A stretch of DNA of 64,000 nt. Source: Ophiodon elongatus (taxonomy: Eukaryota > Chordata > Actinopteri > Perciformes > Hexagrammidae). The stretch is taken from positions 3,293,001-3,357,000 of the forward strand of contig JACSYO010000469.1 of the NCBI GenBank assembly GCA_016806645.1, read 5' to 3'. Made by a program: the position numbers and the translations under genes. The notes under the pieces were generated by a model. It did no database searches, was not told the DNA's origin, and saw only the letters and a list, made by a program, of their open reading frames with translations. Position 1 is the stretch's first letter; each line of letters opens with the position of its first letter. Below, in pieces: positions 47,968-59,481 of the stretch.

Positions 47968-50900
47968 ATGTGGTGCTACCAAAAACCGGGGTTTGAAGCC
48001 CTCCTCCTCGCTGAGCTGCAGAGACAGCAGCAGTGCAGCCAGTTCTGTGACACTCTGCTCAAGACGGAAGGTATGAACACAAACCGCTACAGCTCATACA
48101 CATCACATTGTCGCCTTGAGATCATCATCTTAAGCATCTCCCTGTAGGAGCTTTGCTTCTAGACCATGTCATGTTCTTGTTTCATGTGACTGTGGAAGCC
48201 GTCATCCTTACTGACATCGTTCCTCTCCTCCAGGTGTATCAGTGCCAGCACACAGTTGTATTCTCTCAGCTATCAGCCCCCATATCTCCTCCGCTCTGTC
48301 CTCCACGCCGCCGCCCCCTCCAGGACAGAGCCGTCTCTTGGAGTTTGGGGCTCTCGGCGCCTGCAGCCTGCTCCACATGGTCAGGCTGCTGTACTGTGGA
48401 GAGATGGCAGGGGAGGGGGAGGAGGAGAAGCAAGAGGCTATTTCTGCTGCAGCCAAGCTGGGCATCCACGGGCTGGTGGAGGTCACGAAAAGAGAGCGTG
48501 AGGGCAGGAATGTGGAAGGCTGGCGCACGGAGGTGGGAGTGCAGACGGAGCCACTGAGGCCTGAGGAGAAGGAAGGGAGGCTGGGCAGGTGGGGGAGGAG
48601 AGAAATGACCGATGGGAGCACCTTCCTGTGCAAAGAGACGCTGTCAGACGGTAAAGAAGACGCATGGACTCAGACAGAACAGCAGCAAGTAAATTCAGGT
48701 CCTCCTTCTCAGCCAGCAGCCTCCTTTGAGACCATCGATATGACCGCTCTCCAGGGTTTAAGACAGACCCCCTCCCATGCTGCACCCCCTCAAATTCCCT
48801 ACATCCCCATGTACCTCGTCTACCCACCAGATGAAAACCAAATACGCCAACCTTCATCTGCTCTCGTGGACTCCATGCAAGAATCTACAGCAGCTGGACA
48901 CACCTTCGTCCCCCCAGCTCTGCTTCCTTTTTCCAGTCATGTGACCTCAGATCCTGTTGACCTTCAGAGCTGGTGGGCTGGCCCTCAAGGAGCAACCAGG
49001 GATGTCACAGCAGTTGAAGACTCGGGGGACGAGCAGTTGGAGCAGTTTCAAGGCAACATCCCAGGATACATCAGCTACTTCCTGAACCCGGATAAGAAGG
49101 AGGGTTTCGGGAGGGGGCGAGCTAGGAGGAGGCGGGACGCAGGAGTGGGAGGTGCCAGGAGAGCTGGGATGGGGGAGAGAAGAGCCAGGAGACCACGAGC
49201 AAGAAGAGGAGGGAGAGGAGGGCTAACGCAGACGGTGGATGTGCAGGAGGTGGGGGTGAGCAAGCTGCAGAAGTTGTTCCTGCAGAGGAGGGGGCCGTCC
49301 AGAGTGGGTCAGGGGGGAGGAGCTGTTGGCAAGAAGCTGTACCTGAAGACTAGAGAGCTTCTGAAATCAGCCAAGAGCCGTCAGAGGAGGAGAGGGCGCG
49401 GCAAAGTGTGGGAGCTCAGCCAGAGTGGAGACGTGCTGCCCTCCAGTGAGGGAGGAGGAGGCAACAGGAGGAACGCAGCGCAGCAGTTTAACCAGGTGAG
49501 AGTGGTGACTCAACACGGTCCTGTTTGTAACATGATCAAAATGTGATACAACATAAACTAAATATGAAAATATGGTCCAATCTACAAACTCACCAGTCTC
49601 AATTAATAATTTTAAGACCATTTTACACCTTAAAAAATAGTATTTTATTTAGAAACGAGTGGGGGTATAATCTAGTGCTGGGATAGTAAGACCATCTGTA
49701 ATGCTATTGATGAAATAAAAAATAAAAATCTTGTTTTCTCATAGTACCACAACAAATACAAGTGTAGGGAGTTGGAGAGAGAGTCTGTAACCATAACTGT
49801 ATATACGTATAATATTATTTAAGAGTCGCTGGATAAATTACACAATATTATCATACGTGTATTATTAACAATATATCAATATTTAATTTTTAAATATCAC
49901 AGTTTTAATACTTGTACATCATGACACACATTTTTTATTCCTTGCACAGCTGCACGTTGTATGGTGTTGTGATTAAAACTCTTTTCTCCTCGGTTACAGG
50001 ATGGTCTTCCTGTCGGCAGGGCTCAGAGGGCCAAGCCAACAGCATCCGTTTCCTCTTCTTCGCCTCACACACGATTCTACAACGTCCAAACCTTACCTGC
50101 CCTCAGCCCCTCCCTCCAGTCTTCTCCGTCACCCGCAGCCTCCTACGTGGCCCCAGGATCGTCCCTCCTCCTCAGCACCTCCCCCCCTCCTCCGGCTCCT
50201 CCGCCTCACGAGGAACAGCCCGAACACTTTGATCGTCTCCTGGAGGAAGTGATGATGGGCCTCGACATTTTACCAAACAACGACGACAGTGCTCCACATT
50301 CTCAGCCTCCTCCTCCAACCGCTAGCAGCAGTTACGCCTCCGGTGGCGACGCTTTAGTCCAAAGCAAACAATGTGACCGTACCACTGGCCTCCCGGAAGC
50401 CAGTCCAGGTTTTCATGGGTCCACGCAGGTCGTTGCTAAAGCAAGAGGAGATGTCAGCTCGCCCGTTCTGCAGCAGCAAGGCGAGGGAGAGCTGAAGGAG
50501 ATGCTGGACCACTTCCTCCAGTCCTTTGAGCAGCATGTCGACAGCTGCACTGCGAGGGAAGAGGTGGAGATGGGAGGTCAGCCTTACACTGGCCTGAGCA
50601 AGTACAGAAAAAACAAGACCGACAGACGCTCGCCAATAACTGAACTGCAACAGAGGGATGAAGCCGAGAAGCTGCCGAGATGTTCTCAGCCCCGCAAGAC
50701 TTCCGCTCGCCGCGCCGCTCCTCCCAAAGATACCGAGGAAGCACCGGGGGAAGTCAACGCACCGGCCAAACGACGGAAGAGGAGAAGAAAAAAATATCTG
50801 TTCTCACTGGAGAAAAAGAGGGTGAGGGTGAGGGTGAGGAAGCCAGTGTCGTCGAGTGACGCGAAGACCAGAGACGTTCATGACGCCCGAAGAGACGAGC

Positions 50901-52458
50901 AGCTGCGGCAGAGGCCCGTGGTGAAACTGGAGAGGCGTGGCCAGCTGCCAGCCAAAGTTACATGGGAGGGACGCAGCTGTCTGGAAGCCAAGGTGACAAA
51001 CTTCTCTAACGACTTCTGATGATGTCTGCTGTCACCATCAGTCAAGCTGCTATTAATACCAGAGCTGAATTGGATTGTAACAGCCACAGAATGAAGATGT
51101 CTCAAATGGTTTGTGTGCGTGTTTTATATTTTTCAGAGTCCTGCAAAAGCAAAGACCGATTCCTCATCAGGGAAATCCCGACGGGACTCCTCGAGCACAA
51201 AGACGTACCCAATCAGGAGTCGGCTTACAGACGCACGGATCACGGTGAGCTTGGAGGCACATGTGTCTTCCAAACATCTGTCCTTTAAAGAAAGAGGCAC
51301 CGTGTTTTTAACTTGTTGTTTTCAGCCACACGAGCAGCAAGGCTATGACTGAAATATGTCAACAGATATTGATGATTGACATTCATGGACCCCAGATGAC
51401 GAAGCCTGCTACCTTTTGTGATCCTTTAACTTTTAATAGCGTCATCATCAGCTCCACACTTTCCTTTGTCCAATACTTTGATGTACGACCAAATATCTCT
51501 AACATGAATGCGATTCCATGGTGAACATTATTCTGTAGACTTTTGGTGGTTCCTTTTTGTATCTGTCTGTATATTTTAGTACGGCTCATTTGTTTTACAG
51601 GACAGTTTGCCCTTTCTCGAGGAGCCACTTCAGATCAATCGCCCGCCCGCAGAAGGCCGACCAAATTGCAGTCGAGGCGAGCCCAGTAAGAAAGTACAAG
51701 GTCTCAGTTTATCTAATGCGGAGAGTTCAGCGCCACCGATTCAGCCGCAGCCCGCGGAGCCCCGTGGCCCGGGTGGACAACGAGAGAAAGATCACGAGAG
51801 ACATGAAGAAGAATATGCTGTCAAGCCACGGGAAGAAGCGGAGGGAGCTACGAAGTGGGGAGGGAAGAGGGGAGCAGAGTCCGAGGAGGTGACGAGGGAC
51901 GAATCCACTGCGGCCAAGCGGCCCCGCTCTGAGCGGATGGCCCGCTCCACGTGTGGAACACGCGCACCGAGCTCTCACTCTGCAGACACGAGAGAGACGA
52001 AGGAGGTTTCGCTAACCAGCGTACGAGATCGTTTGAGTGAACTCAAACTCGCACGAACCGGGGAAAGTTTGACAGATGAGGAGACGGAGATCATCGACGT
52101 GGACGGAGACCCTGAGGACGACCGCTGCCGGAGCAGAACAACGCAGACTCTGTCGCATTTAGTCGGAGCGACGCCTTCGGTTTCACCGAGGTCGGCACAA
52201 GAGGTCCGTGTGCGGCCGGCGGGAGGCTGGGAAGAGGACAAAGACGAGGACGTTGACGTGATTGGCGGTTTCAGTCCCGTCCCCGAGCCGGTGGTCATCA
52301 GCTGGACCGAGTCTTCGGGAGAGGAAGGAGACGAGGACATTGATGTTGTCGGGGAAAAGACAGACTACGCTTTATCGGCGGTCTTCGCTACTGCGAGGAA
52401 AGGTGAGCTTGTTCACAGGAAATATGAGACCGAGGTGCTCTTACGTTCGCGTCTGTGA
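47968..52458 (+). CDS. btbd18: BTB domain-containing protein 18
   Basis: Five exons join in frame: 47968-48070, 48234-49495, 50000-50992, 51137-51244 and 51601-52458 (phases 1, 0, 0, 0), about 1107 aa. Residues 1-120 form a BTB/POZ domain: an ELQRQQQCSQFCDTLL helix, VSVPAHSCILSAISPHISSA, then LLHMVRLLYCGEM and EAISAAAKLGIHGLVEV. The remainder is disordered. It includes Arg/Gly-rich basic stretches (about 49105-49225, with RRPRARRGGRGG) and further Lys/Arg clusters, suggesting nucleic-acid or nuclear contacts. The last exon holds three acidic-hydrophobic motifs. Mouse BTBD18 is a nuclear protein needed for transcription elongation at pachytene piRNA loci. The gene adjoins ctnnd1, as in human. 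The chosen start is the only ATG in frame ahead of the BTB domain. The last exon may instead splice at 52402 to an exon at 52522-52547, giving about 1097 aa. Confidence 0.88.
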
Positions 52459-53229
52459 CATCCCGTTTTCTTTTCTACTCTCGTCGTCTTCTTCAGTTCA
52501 TGTTGTTTTTTTATTCCCCAGAAAACGTTTGTTTCGTTTCGCTGTGAGTTAACGGCCATGTTGAGAGACAGATTGATCGAGATCAAGACATTAATGCTTT
52601 TATTGTGTATTGGGTGAGTTTAAGAAGTTTAAGAAAAGAAGAGCTGTGAGCAACACTTTAGCTGTTTGTTTAGATTGACAGACAGAAAAGATAAGACGTG
52701 CATCATAATGCATAAAGGCACTTTATTCAGCAACAAGCTAACATAACTGTAGTTTATAGTTATAGTTTATATGCATATTAAGTTTGTGCCCTTGAGTTAA
52801 ATAGACCGACAATCAAACTGTCAACCATCGTTCATTTCTTTGTACTTTAAAGATATTTAGCCATTGATTTTATGTGAAGAAGTTCAAAGTTGTTACTGCT
52901 TAATTCAGTAATTTGCGATTGTTAATGTTGAGCAAAGTTTGTTTTAACTATCGAGTGTTGAGAACAACACTGACCGAACAGTTTAGGAAGAAGAAGAAAA
53001 AAGAAAAATCAGTCGAGGAACGTCAAGTTTTTTATTAGTATGTTGATGTAACAAACAACTATGACTGTTTTAGTTGTAAATATGATTAATAATGTCTTCC
53101 TCTGTTCTGCCACAGTTTGTAAATGTTCCAGGAAAACTTGTGTCTTCCTTGTTTTACTCTCATGTTATTGATGTTGATGCTTGTTGGTGGTCCTTGTGGC
53201 ACTTTTGAGTCTGGGACTGTGATTTCCTC

Positions 53230-53235
53230 AATAAA
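53230..53235 (+). other. Poly(A) signal of btbd18
   Basis: AATAAA about 770 bases after the stop codon, with T/G-rich sequence just downstream. Confidence 0.6.
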
Positions 53236-53544
53236 GAAATCCTTTCTTTATATTTCCTGCAGCAGCTTTGTTCTGTGGCTCCACATGCACGTCATCAGGG
53301 TGTGGATTTTATTTTATGATGTGCAAGGAATTTAAAATACCCGCGCAAAACGTATGAGACAATATACCCAATAATACTGGAATCACACGGTCAGCGTGAG
53401 AACTAAAACACACATCGTCGACGTAGTTGTCAGAAATTTCTGCTGCGTTGTATTGGACTTGTGCTTTATTTATTGGCAGCATTTTTATGAACCGGCGATA
53501 ACCGCAGTCGGAGGCGTTATGTTTCGTGGTTGTTCCTCTGTATG

Positions 53545-53780
53545 TTCGCCCCGTTCTCATTAATATCTCATGAAAGCCTGAAGGGATTTTTTTTTCTTCA
53601 AATTTGACACAAACGTCGGACTCACAAGCTGATTTGATTTTGGTGGTCAAAGGTCACTGTGACCTCACAAAATATGTTTTTAGCCATAATTAAATAATTC
53701 ATATGCAAATTATGACAATTTTGATAGGATAATCGGATAAAATGATGAAGTGACAGACATGAATGTAAACTCCAACTTGA
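53545..53780 (+). repeat. Dispersed fish repeat carrying nuclear-receptor half sites
   Basis: The stretch with ggtcaaaggtcactgtgacc, then cacaaaatatgtttttagcc and aggataatcggataaaatga, matches a repeat found in many copies in percomorph genomes. The boundaries are approximate. It contains a DR1 and a perfect AGGTCA-CTG-TGACCT palindrome at 53651-53665. Confidence 0.5.
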
Positions 53781-54125
53781 CTGGTTGCTGGAGGCATTCA
53801 ACTGCCAGCCGATAATTATAGTTGCTAAATGTTTTGTCAGTGAAGATATTCTCCTCATTGGCCTGTTTGCATGTTTTTTCTTAAGTTGCACTCGATTCCA
53901 CTTTCAGCCACCGTGTCGGTACAAACACTGTTTATCTTTGAGATGAATAACTGAATGTAAAATAACCTGTTTCCTCCCTTATCCTGTCCTTTCCCCCCCA
54001 ATTAGACCTTACCTTCCTTTACAATATGCCGCCTGCCTAATTTAGCACATTAAATCAGTTTGGCAGGAATCCTTTTAAATACAGATAATAAAGCGGCTAC
54101 ATTTCCAGGCTTTGACGCGCATGTG

Positions 54126-54180
54126 GTTATTAGTACCACTTCACTTATTAGTACCACTTCACTTATTAGTACCACTTCAC
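54126..54180 (+). repeat. 18-bp tandem repeat, three copies
   Basis: Three back-to-back copies of ttattagtaccacttcac in the intergenic region between btbd18 and the crystallin gene. Confidence 0.9.
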
Positions 54181-54478
54181 CCCTAAGTTGTAAGGCGGCT
54201 CGACAAAGTTTGTTTGACTGGGTTTCATTATTGGACAAAAACATATAGAAACGTATCAAACTACACCTGCAAAAATACTTTAAGTTTGAGAAGTGTCTTT
54301 AAACATTTTTATACTTTTTCCCTCACTGTTAACACTTTCACAATTAATCAGATTTCAAGCACAACCGCCGTTCTCTATGAAGAGGACGGGGCCCTTTGAA
54401 ACTTGCAGGTGGTGAAGCCCACTTTATTCATTACATACACACTTATAATAAAACCAAAATACATGAGGTGAAAATGAG

Positions 54479-54484
54479 TTTATT
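54479..54484 (-). other. Poly(A) signal of the beta-A1-like crystallin gene
   Basis: AATAAA on the minus strand about 520 bases past the stop. A second copy at 54423-54428 could also serve. Confidence 0.5.
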
Positions 54485-55002
54485 AGTTTTCAACCTGTGG
54501 ATCAACGTCCTACACACAACATCATAACACATCTGGGCTGCACCACAGCGCAGTCGGCTGCACTGAGGAGACTGAGGAGGTTTTCCTGGGCGCCATGTTG
54601 GAGCTCCATCTCCCCTCTGTTTGGCTCCAGCTCTCTGCTCATCGCTCTGCTCTGGTGAGGAGTACAGCGCAGGTGTGTGTTTGTGTGTGTGAGTGTGTGG
54701 AAACCTCTAAACGAAATAAAAAGACACTGTGTGTGTGAGTGTCGGTTATGTCGGCGTGTGTGTGTGTGAGTGGAGCGTTTGCTTCCCTGTGCTTTAACCG
54801 TGCGATATTGTCTCTTATCGCTCTCTGGCAGCGGCTGTAAATCAATAATGGTGCTGGAGCGGCTGTTGCGGCTCAAATCAAGAGGAAGGAAAGGATTGAA
54901 GAGAGGAAGAAAGAAATAAAGGGGTTATGGGTGAAGGGAGGGAGGGGAGAGGAGAGGAGGGGTCGAGGGGAGCTGCTGTCTCAGTCTCAGCTTGTCTCCC
55001 TC

Positions 55003-56371
55003 TCAGTGCTGGATGCGCCTGATGGACTGGATCTGGGGGGTCTGACAGTGGGACCCCCAGTTCCTCCAGTGCTGGTAGTCTCCGCTGTGTCTCTCACACT
55101 CCATGATGTACTGCTGGCCCCTGTAGCCAGGGTGCTGGTAGCACACGAAGCTGCGTGAGAAGGAAACAAAGGTTAGTTAGGGGACTATTTTAAGAGTGAA
55201 CCGTTTTTTTTTTTTTGTCAAGAATGAGTGTCTTGACAAAAAAAAAAAAAAAGAAGCATCTTATTAGTGCTGTTCGCATTCACAGTAACTTACGCGCCAC
55301 ACTGCACGTGCATGGAGCCAACCTCAGGCATCATCCAGCCCATGGCCTGCAGAGAGGGGTAGTCGTCACAGATCTCCACGCTGCGGCCCATGAAGTTCTC
55401 CTTCTCAAAGATGACCATGCGGCTGCTCTGGTGGGACTACAGGGGAGAAAAGCACCGGTTGGATTTTGGACCCCTGAGGTAAATAGTCGATCGCCAACCT
55501 GAACACTCGGAGGCGGGATGTACTCACGGCGCAGTAGATGGGGCGCAGAGACATGAGGCGCTCCACGTGGTAGGAGAGGGAACCACTGTAGGCGTCCCAG
55601 TGGGGGTACTCTCCTCTCTCCAGGATGAACTGCTGGCCCTGGAAGTCGTGGTGCTCAAAACCCACCCAGCTTTGCAGAGAGACAGAGAAGACATCACTTT
55701 ACTGCACGTCCACCTGAAGACGTTTGTTTCTGACATCTAACACTTTTGGGTCTTTGATATTTTGAAGACAACAAATCGTGAAGCGGAAAGAAAATTATTT
55801 TGTCTCCAAAATGGGTTTTGGAAAATGATCAAATCTAATTTTCTACCAGGCTCAAGAGCAGCAGTACAGAGGCATGCAGCTCCCTTTGCACAGTCAACAA
55901 TTCAATTGTCTCAGCGCTTAAAGCGTCCCACATTTAATTTGATCTCCTCTTCTTGTTTGGGATGGATGTATCGAGGGGAAACAAAGGGGGTAATTGTTCT
56001 CCTTGATTCACCCCATCCATGTATTCATTAGCAGTCAGAGGAAAAATTGAAGACACTTACGCTCCGCTCTCCACCCGGATGGAGCGGATGTTGTCCAGTC
56101 CACAATCCTGAATGTTGCAGCACTCGGAGGTGAACTCCAGGCACTTGCCCTGGAAATGCTCCTGCTCGAACACAGTCACCTGAGGGAGGAGCAGAGGAAG
56201 GAATTCAGTTGGCAAATAGGTTGTTTATAGTTTCTCCTCATCTCCTTTACCTTTCAGTCTCGAGCAGAATCCTTTAAGTTCAATGGGTGTGTTTACCTTG
56301 AAGAAAGGAGCCATGCCCATTCCTGAGTTGACCAGCGGCTGCATCATTGGGGACCTTGTAGTTCTGTACAT
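55003..56371 (-). CDS. cryba1l1: Beta-crystallin A1-like (lens structural protein)
   Basis: Five coding exons on the minus strand join in frame: 56297-56371, 56061-56179, 55528-55669, 55294-55436 and 55003-55150 (phases 0, 2, 0, 2), giving 208 aa. A short N-terminal arm (MYRTTRSPMMQPLVNSG) is followed by four Greek-key motifs in two domains, one exon each: VTVFEQEHFQGKCLEF, WVGFEHHDFQGQQFILERGE, MVIFEKENFMGRSVEI and FVCYQHPGYRGQQYIMECER, ending SIRRIQH. Beta-crystallins are stable oligomeric refractive proteins of lens fibre cells. YHVERLMSLRPI and DYPSLQAMGW are closest to beta-A3/A1, and the arm resembles the teleost cryba1-like paralogues; the exact symbol is a best guess, and cryba4 is less likely. 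An untranslated first exon lies at 56820-56885. The gene is divergent from the B1-like gene. Confidence 0.87.
55204..55250. repeat. Near-perfect inverted repeat (hairpin)
   Basis: A T13-GTCAAGA arm and a TCTTGAC-A13 arm are separated by a 7-base loop. It lies in the last intron of the crystallin gene. Confidence 0.9.
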
Positions 56372-56819
56372 CTTTAATCCTGATGTTCAAGTGAGGACAA
56401 AGAAAAGTTAAGTCAAGCAAAGTAAAATATGGGGGGAGAAAAATGTTCTTTGCAGACTAATTCAGAACATAAATGATTCAGCAATGTAAATAGACTCTGG
56501 CATGTTTGTATTAGTGTAAAAACATGGTGGTGTTCAATTTCCACCACAAATCCCTCTGAAAGGTTTCAGCAATGCAGCTACAACTCATCTGGTAAACATC
56601 TGGACTAAAACATCTGGAGGCCAAAAACAGTTCATTTACTTTTTCAACGTTTTTTTTTTTTTTGAAAATCAGAAGTATGAAATATAAATTCTGATGACAA
56701 TTTAGATGTCGTGCGGGTGTTTTCAGAAAGTGCTTTTGGTTTTCAGTGTGAAGCACTTGGTGTGCACCTGTCTGTCTGTCTGACCCTGAGCTGTGTTGAG
56801 AGCAGAGATGAGTCCTTAC

Positions 56820-56915
56820 CTAGATTGGCACTTTATTGGAAGAGCTTGAAAGTGGTACGCGCCTACGGCTTGCCTCGCGTAGAGCTTTTACGGAACCTGG
56901 CGCTTCAGTTTTATA
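56820..56915 (-). promoter_or_regulatory. Promoter and untranslated first exon of the beta-A1-like crystallin
   Basis: On the minus strand a TATAAA lies at 56910-56915. About 30 bases downstream begins a short exon that ends at 56820 before a GTAAGG donor. Its intron ends at the acceptor just before the coding exon (GATTAAAG then ATG). A partial Maf/AP-1-like element (GAGTCAG core) lies 40-50 bases upstream of the TATA box at about 56956-56968. Confidence 0.6.
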
Positions 56916-58136
56916 CCGACGGTCGAGGAGCGCGCATGCCGGTGCGCGTCCATGTCCCTGACTCGGCCCACGGCGCGCCGGCCATTTGGCACAGCGGTAG
57001 CGCGAGCAGCGAGGCGCGCACCCGCATTGGCTGCGTGGCCGCTGGATGCTGTTGTCCCGCCGCAGGGGCCAGCTCAGCACATCCCATAGTGCTGCTGCTG
57101 CTGCCGGACAAAGGCGCTCCGGGATGTTCGGACCCCGGTCAGCAGTCCGGCGCGTGCCCAGGCACAAAGGGCCGGGATCGGCGTGGAGAATGTGGGGATT
57201 AACGGTGGAGCAGTGAGGCACCGCGGTGGGGGGGACAGAGGAGGAGATCATTGGTTGGATCTGAATACGTGTATAGAAAGGTTAGAGAGATATGAGTGTA
57301 ATTTTAGTAATGTTCACATAACTACATCTCATTATAGCCAACATATCTTGCACGCGCACCTTCAAGGGTGCAGGCACACACCTGTGTGCACACAGATGTG
57401 TGTTTTAGCTAAATCACACATCTGTTTCCAAAGGAACTCACATTATCCGTGTGTGCACTGAATGTAACAGTTCTGATGAAGGTTCCCCTGCAGTCACATC
57501 CTCATTTATCCATCAAACATCAGATTATGTTTGGTTGCATAAAACCTATAAAAGAAAATCTATAAAACGTGGGTCTGTGGTCTTATGCCTCTTGGGTCTT
57601 CCAGATGAAAAGTTTCTTTTCATTTCATTCTGATTTATAAATCTCACATGATGTGAGTGTTGGGTTTGATAGTGAAGACTGTAGACTTTAGAACAACAGC
57701 ACGTGGATTTTACTCAAACCTCACTGTGTGACTCACTCTCACATGTTACTCACTGACGTTATCTGGAAACACGTAGCCTGGAAGATTTCTATTGAATTAC
57801 ATGTATTTATTGCAACCTGATATGAATCAAACAATCAAATCATTTAGGTCACTGTATGCAATCGAGCCTGCCAAAATAGACTGGTTTATACTTTGAATAA
57901 GTGGATTGGTATGTAGAAAGTGGAATAAAGAAACTGAAATAAAAATCTAAATGATTATGATTTAGGGTACGTCATTTACCTGTAAAAGTTGATGGCAGAA
58001 ACATCAACTTGTATTGCATGAGTTCAGTTAGTAACTGGTCCTCAGTCTGATGTCCAGCTTCTGTCAGTCCTCTGGCTCCGCCCCTCCTCCCCGTCTGTCC
58101 CTCTGTGATGATGTGGGGTTTCTTTTGTCTCGCGTC

Positions 58137-58200
58137 TCTGACCTCAGCAGGTTTGTTTCTCTCCCCATAATCCCTCTCCCGTGGGCGCCAGCGTATAAAA
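58137..58200 (+). promoter_or_regulatory. crybb1 core promoter: TATA box and Maf-like site
   Basis: TATAAAA at 58194-58200 lies about 45 bases after TCTGACCTCAGCA (58137-58149). Read in reverse, that is TGCTGAGGTCAGA, a near match to a Maf recognition element. Maf proteins drive beta-crystallin promoters in vertebrate lens. The motif call is by eye; the untranslated exon 1 ends at 58273. Confidence 0.55.
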
Positions 58201-58446
58201 AGGGAGGGCACTCTCCGAGCCGCACACACTTTGAGTGAGGCTCGTCGTATAGGCATCGTACACACACAGACAGGTAAGGTACACACACATGCTGTATACC
58301 TGCAGCTGTGTGCAGACACCAAAAAGGCATAGATGAGACCTTTCCTCTATCTGGATACTCTTACACCAGTGAACATAGGATAGATTTGTTACATCAATGT
58401 AACCTTTCTCACTGTTTTTATTCCGCTCTCTTTCCGCACAGAAATC

Positions 58447-59481
58447 ATGTCCACTGGAGATAAGTCCAAGACCTCTTCCCAGACCGATGGGAAAGCTGCT
58501 CAGAGCAAGAAGTCTGAGATGGGAATGATGGCTTACAAGGTGGGTGTCTCTCATATGGGATTTTGAGATATATTCAGTTCATCATATCACAGACCGGCAC
58601 TGTGGTTGTACTGACTCATCTGTGTGCATCTGTCCCCTCCAGATGTACGTCTTCGACCAGGAGAACTTCCAGGGTCGCACGATCGAGATCAGCAACGAGT
58701 GCATGAATGTGTGTGAGATGGGCATGGACCGCGTGCGCTCCGTGCGCGTTGAGTGCGGACCGTAAGTCTCAAAATATTAATATATATATATATAAATTCA
58801 AAGCACTCATCTTTGCACGGATACTTCATAATACTGTCTCCTCTGCAGCTTCGTGGGCTTCGAGCAGATGAACTTCTGCGGTGAGATGTACATCCTGGAG
58901 AAGGGAGAGTATCCTCGCTGGGACTCCTGGAGCAACTGCCAGAAGAACGACTACCTGCTGTCCTTCAGGCCCGTCAGAATGGTAAAAGAGAGAAAGAAAA
59001 GAAATACTCTCAAGTTTCCCTTTCTCTTTTGCTTTTTACTGACCCTTAAACTGGTGTTTCTCCCCGATTGTCTCCCCTCCAGGACCCTGAGAAGCACAAG
59101 ATCTGCCTGCACGAGGTTGGAGAGTTCAAGGGCCGCAAGATGGAGATCATGGACGACGACGTTCCCAGCCTGTTCTCCTACGGCTTCACCGACAGAGTGG
59201 GCAGCATCATTGTCAGCTGTGGAACGTGAGTGTACAGTGCTCGCAGGTGTCATAACAATTTACTGAAAGCAAATCCTGTACTGACATGTTTCCTGTTTTT
59301 TTTCTCTAGCTGGGTGGGATACCAGTTCCCTGGATACCGTGGAAGCCAGTACCTGCTGGAGAAGGGCGACTTCAGGCACTTCAATGAGTTTGGCGCCCGC
59401 CATCCTCAGTTCCAGTCCGTGAGGCGTATCCGTGACATGCAGTGGCACCAACAGGGCTGCTACACCATGGCCAGCAAGTGA
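58447..59481 (+). CDS. crybb1: Beta-crystallin B1-like (lens structural protein)
   Basis: Five coding exons join in frame: 58447-58539, 58643-58761, 58849-58981, 59083-59225 and 59310-59481 (phases 0, 2, 0, 2), giving 219 aa. An untranslated exon ends at 58273. The Lys/Ser-rich N-terminal arm (MSTGDKSKTSSQTDGKAA) is followed by four Greek-key motifs: MYVFDQENFQGRTIEI, FVGFEQMNFCGEMYILEKGE, ICLHEVGEFKGRKMEI and WVGYQFPGYRGSQYLLEKGD. A basic C-terminal arm carries RRIRDMQWH, a beta-B1 hallmark. The product is a lens fibre structural protein that assembles with acidic beta-crystallins. Teleosts have several beta-B1 paralogues (crybb1, crybb1l1-3) and I cannot tell which this is. The arm is shorter than in human beta-B1. 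The poly(A) signal is at 59960. Confidence 0.88.
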
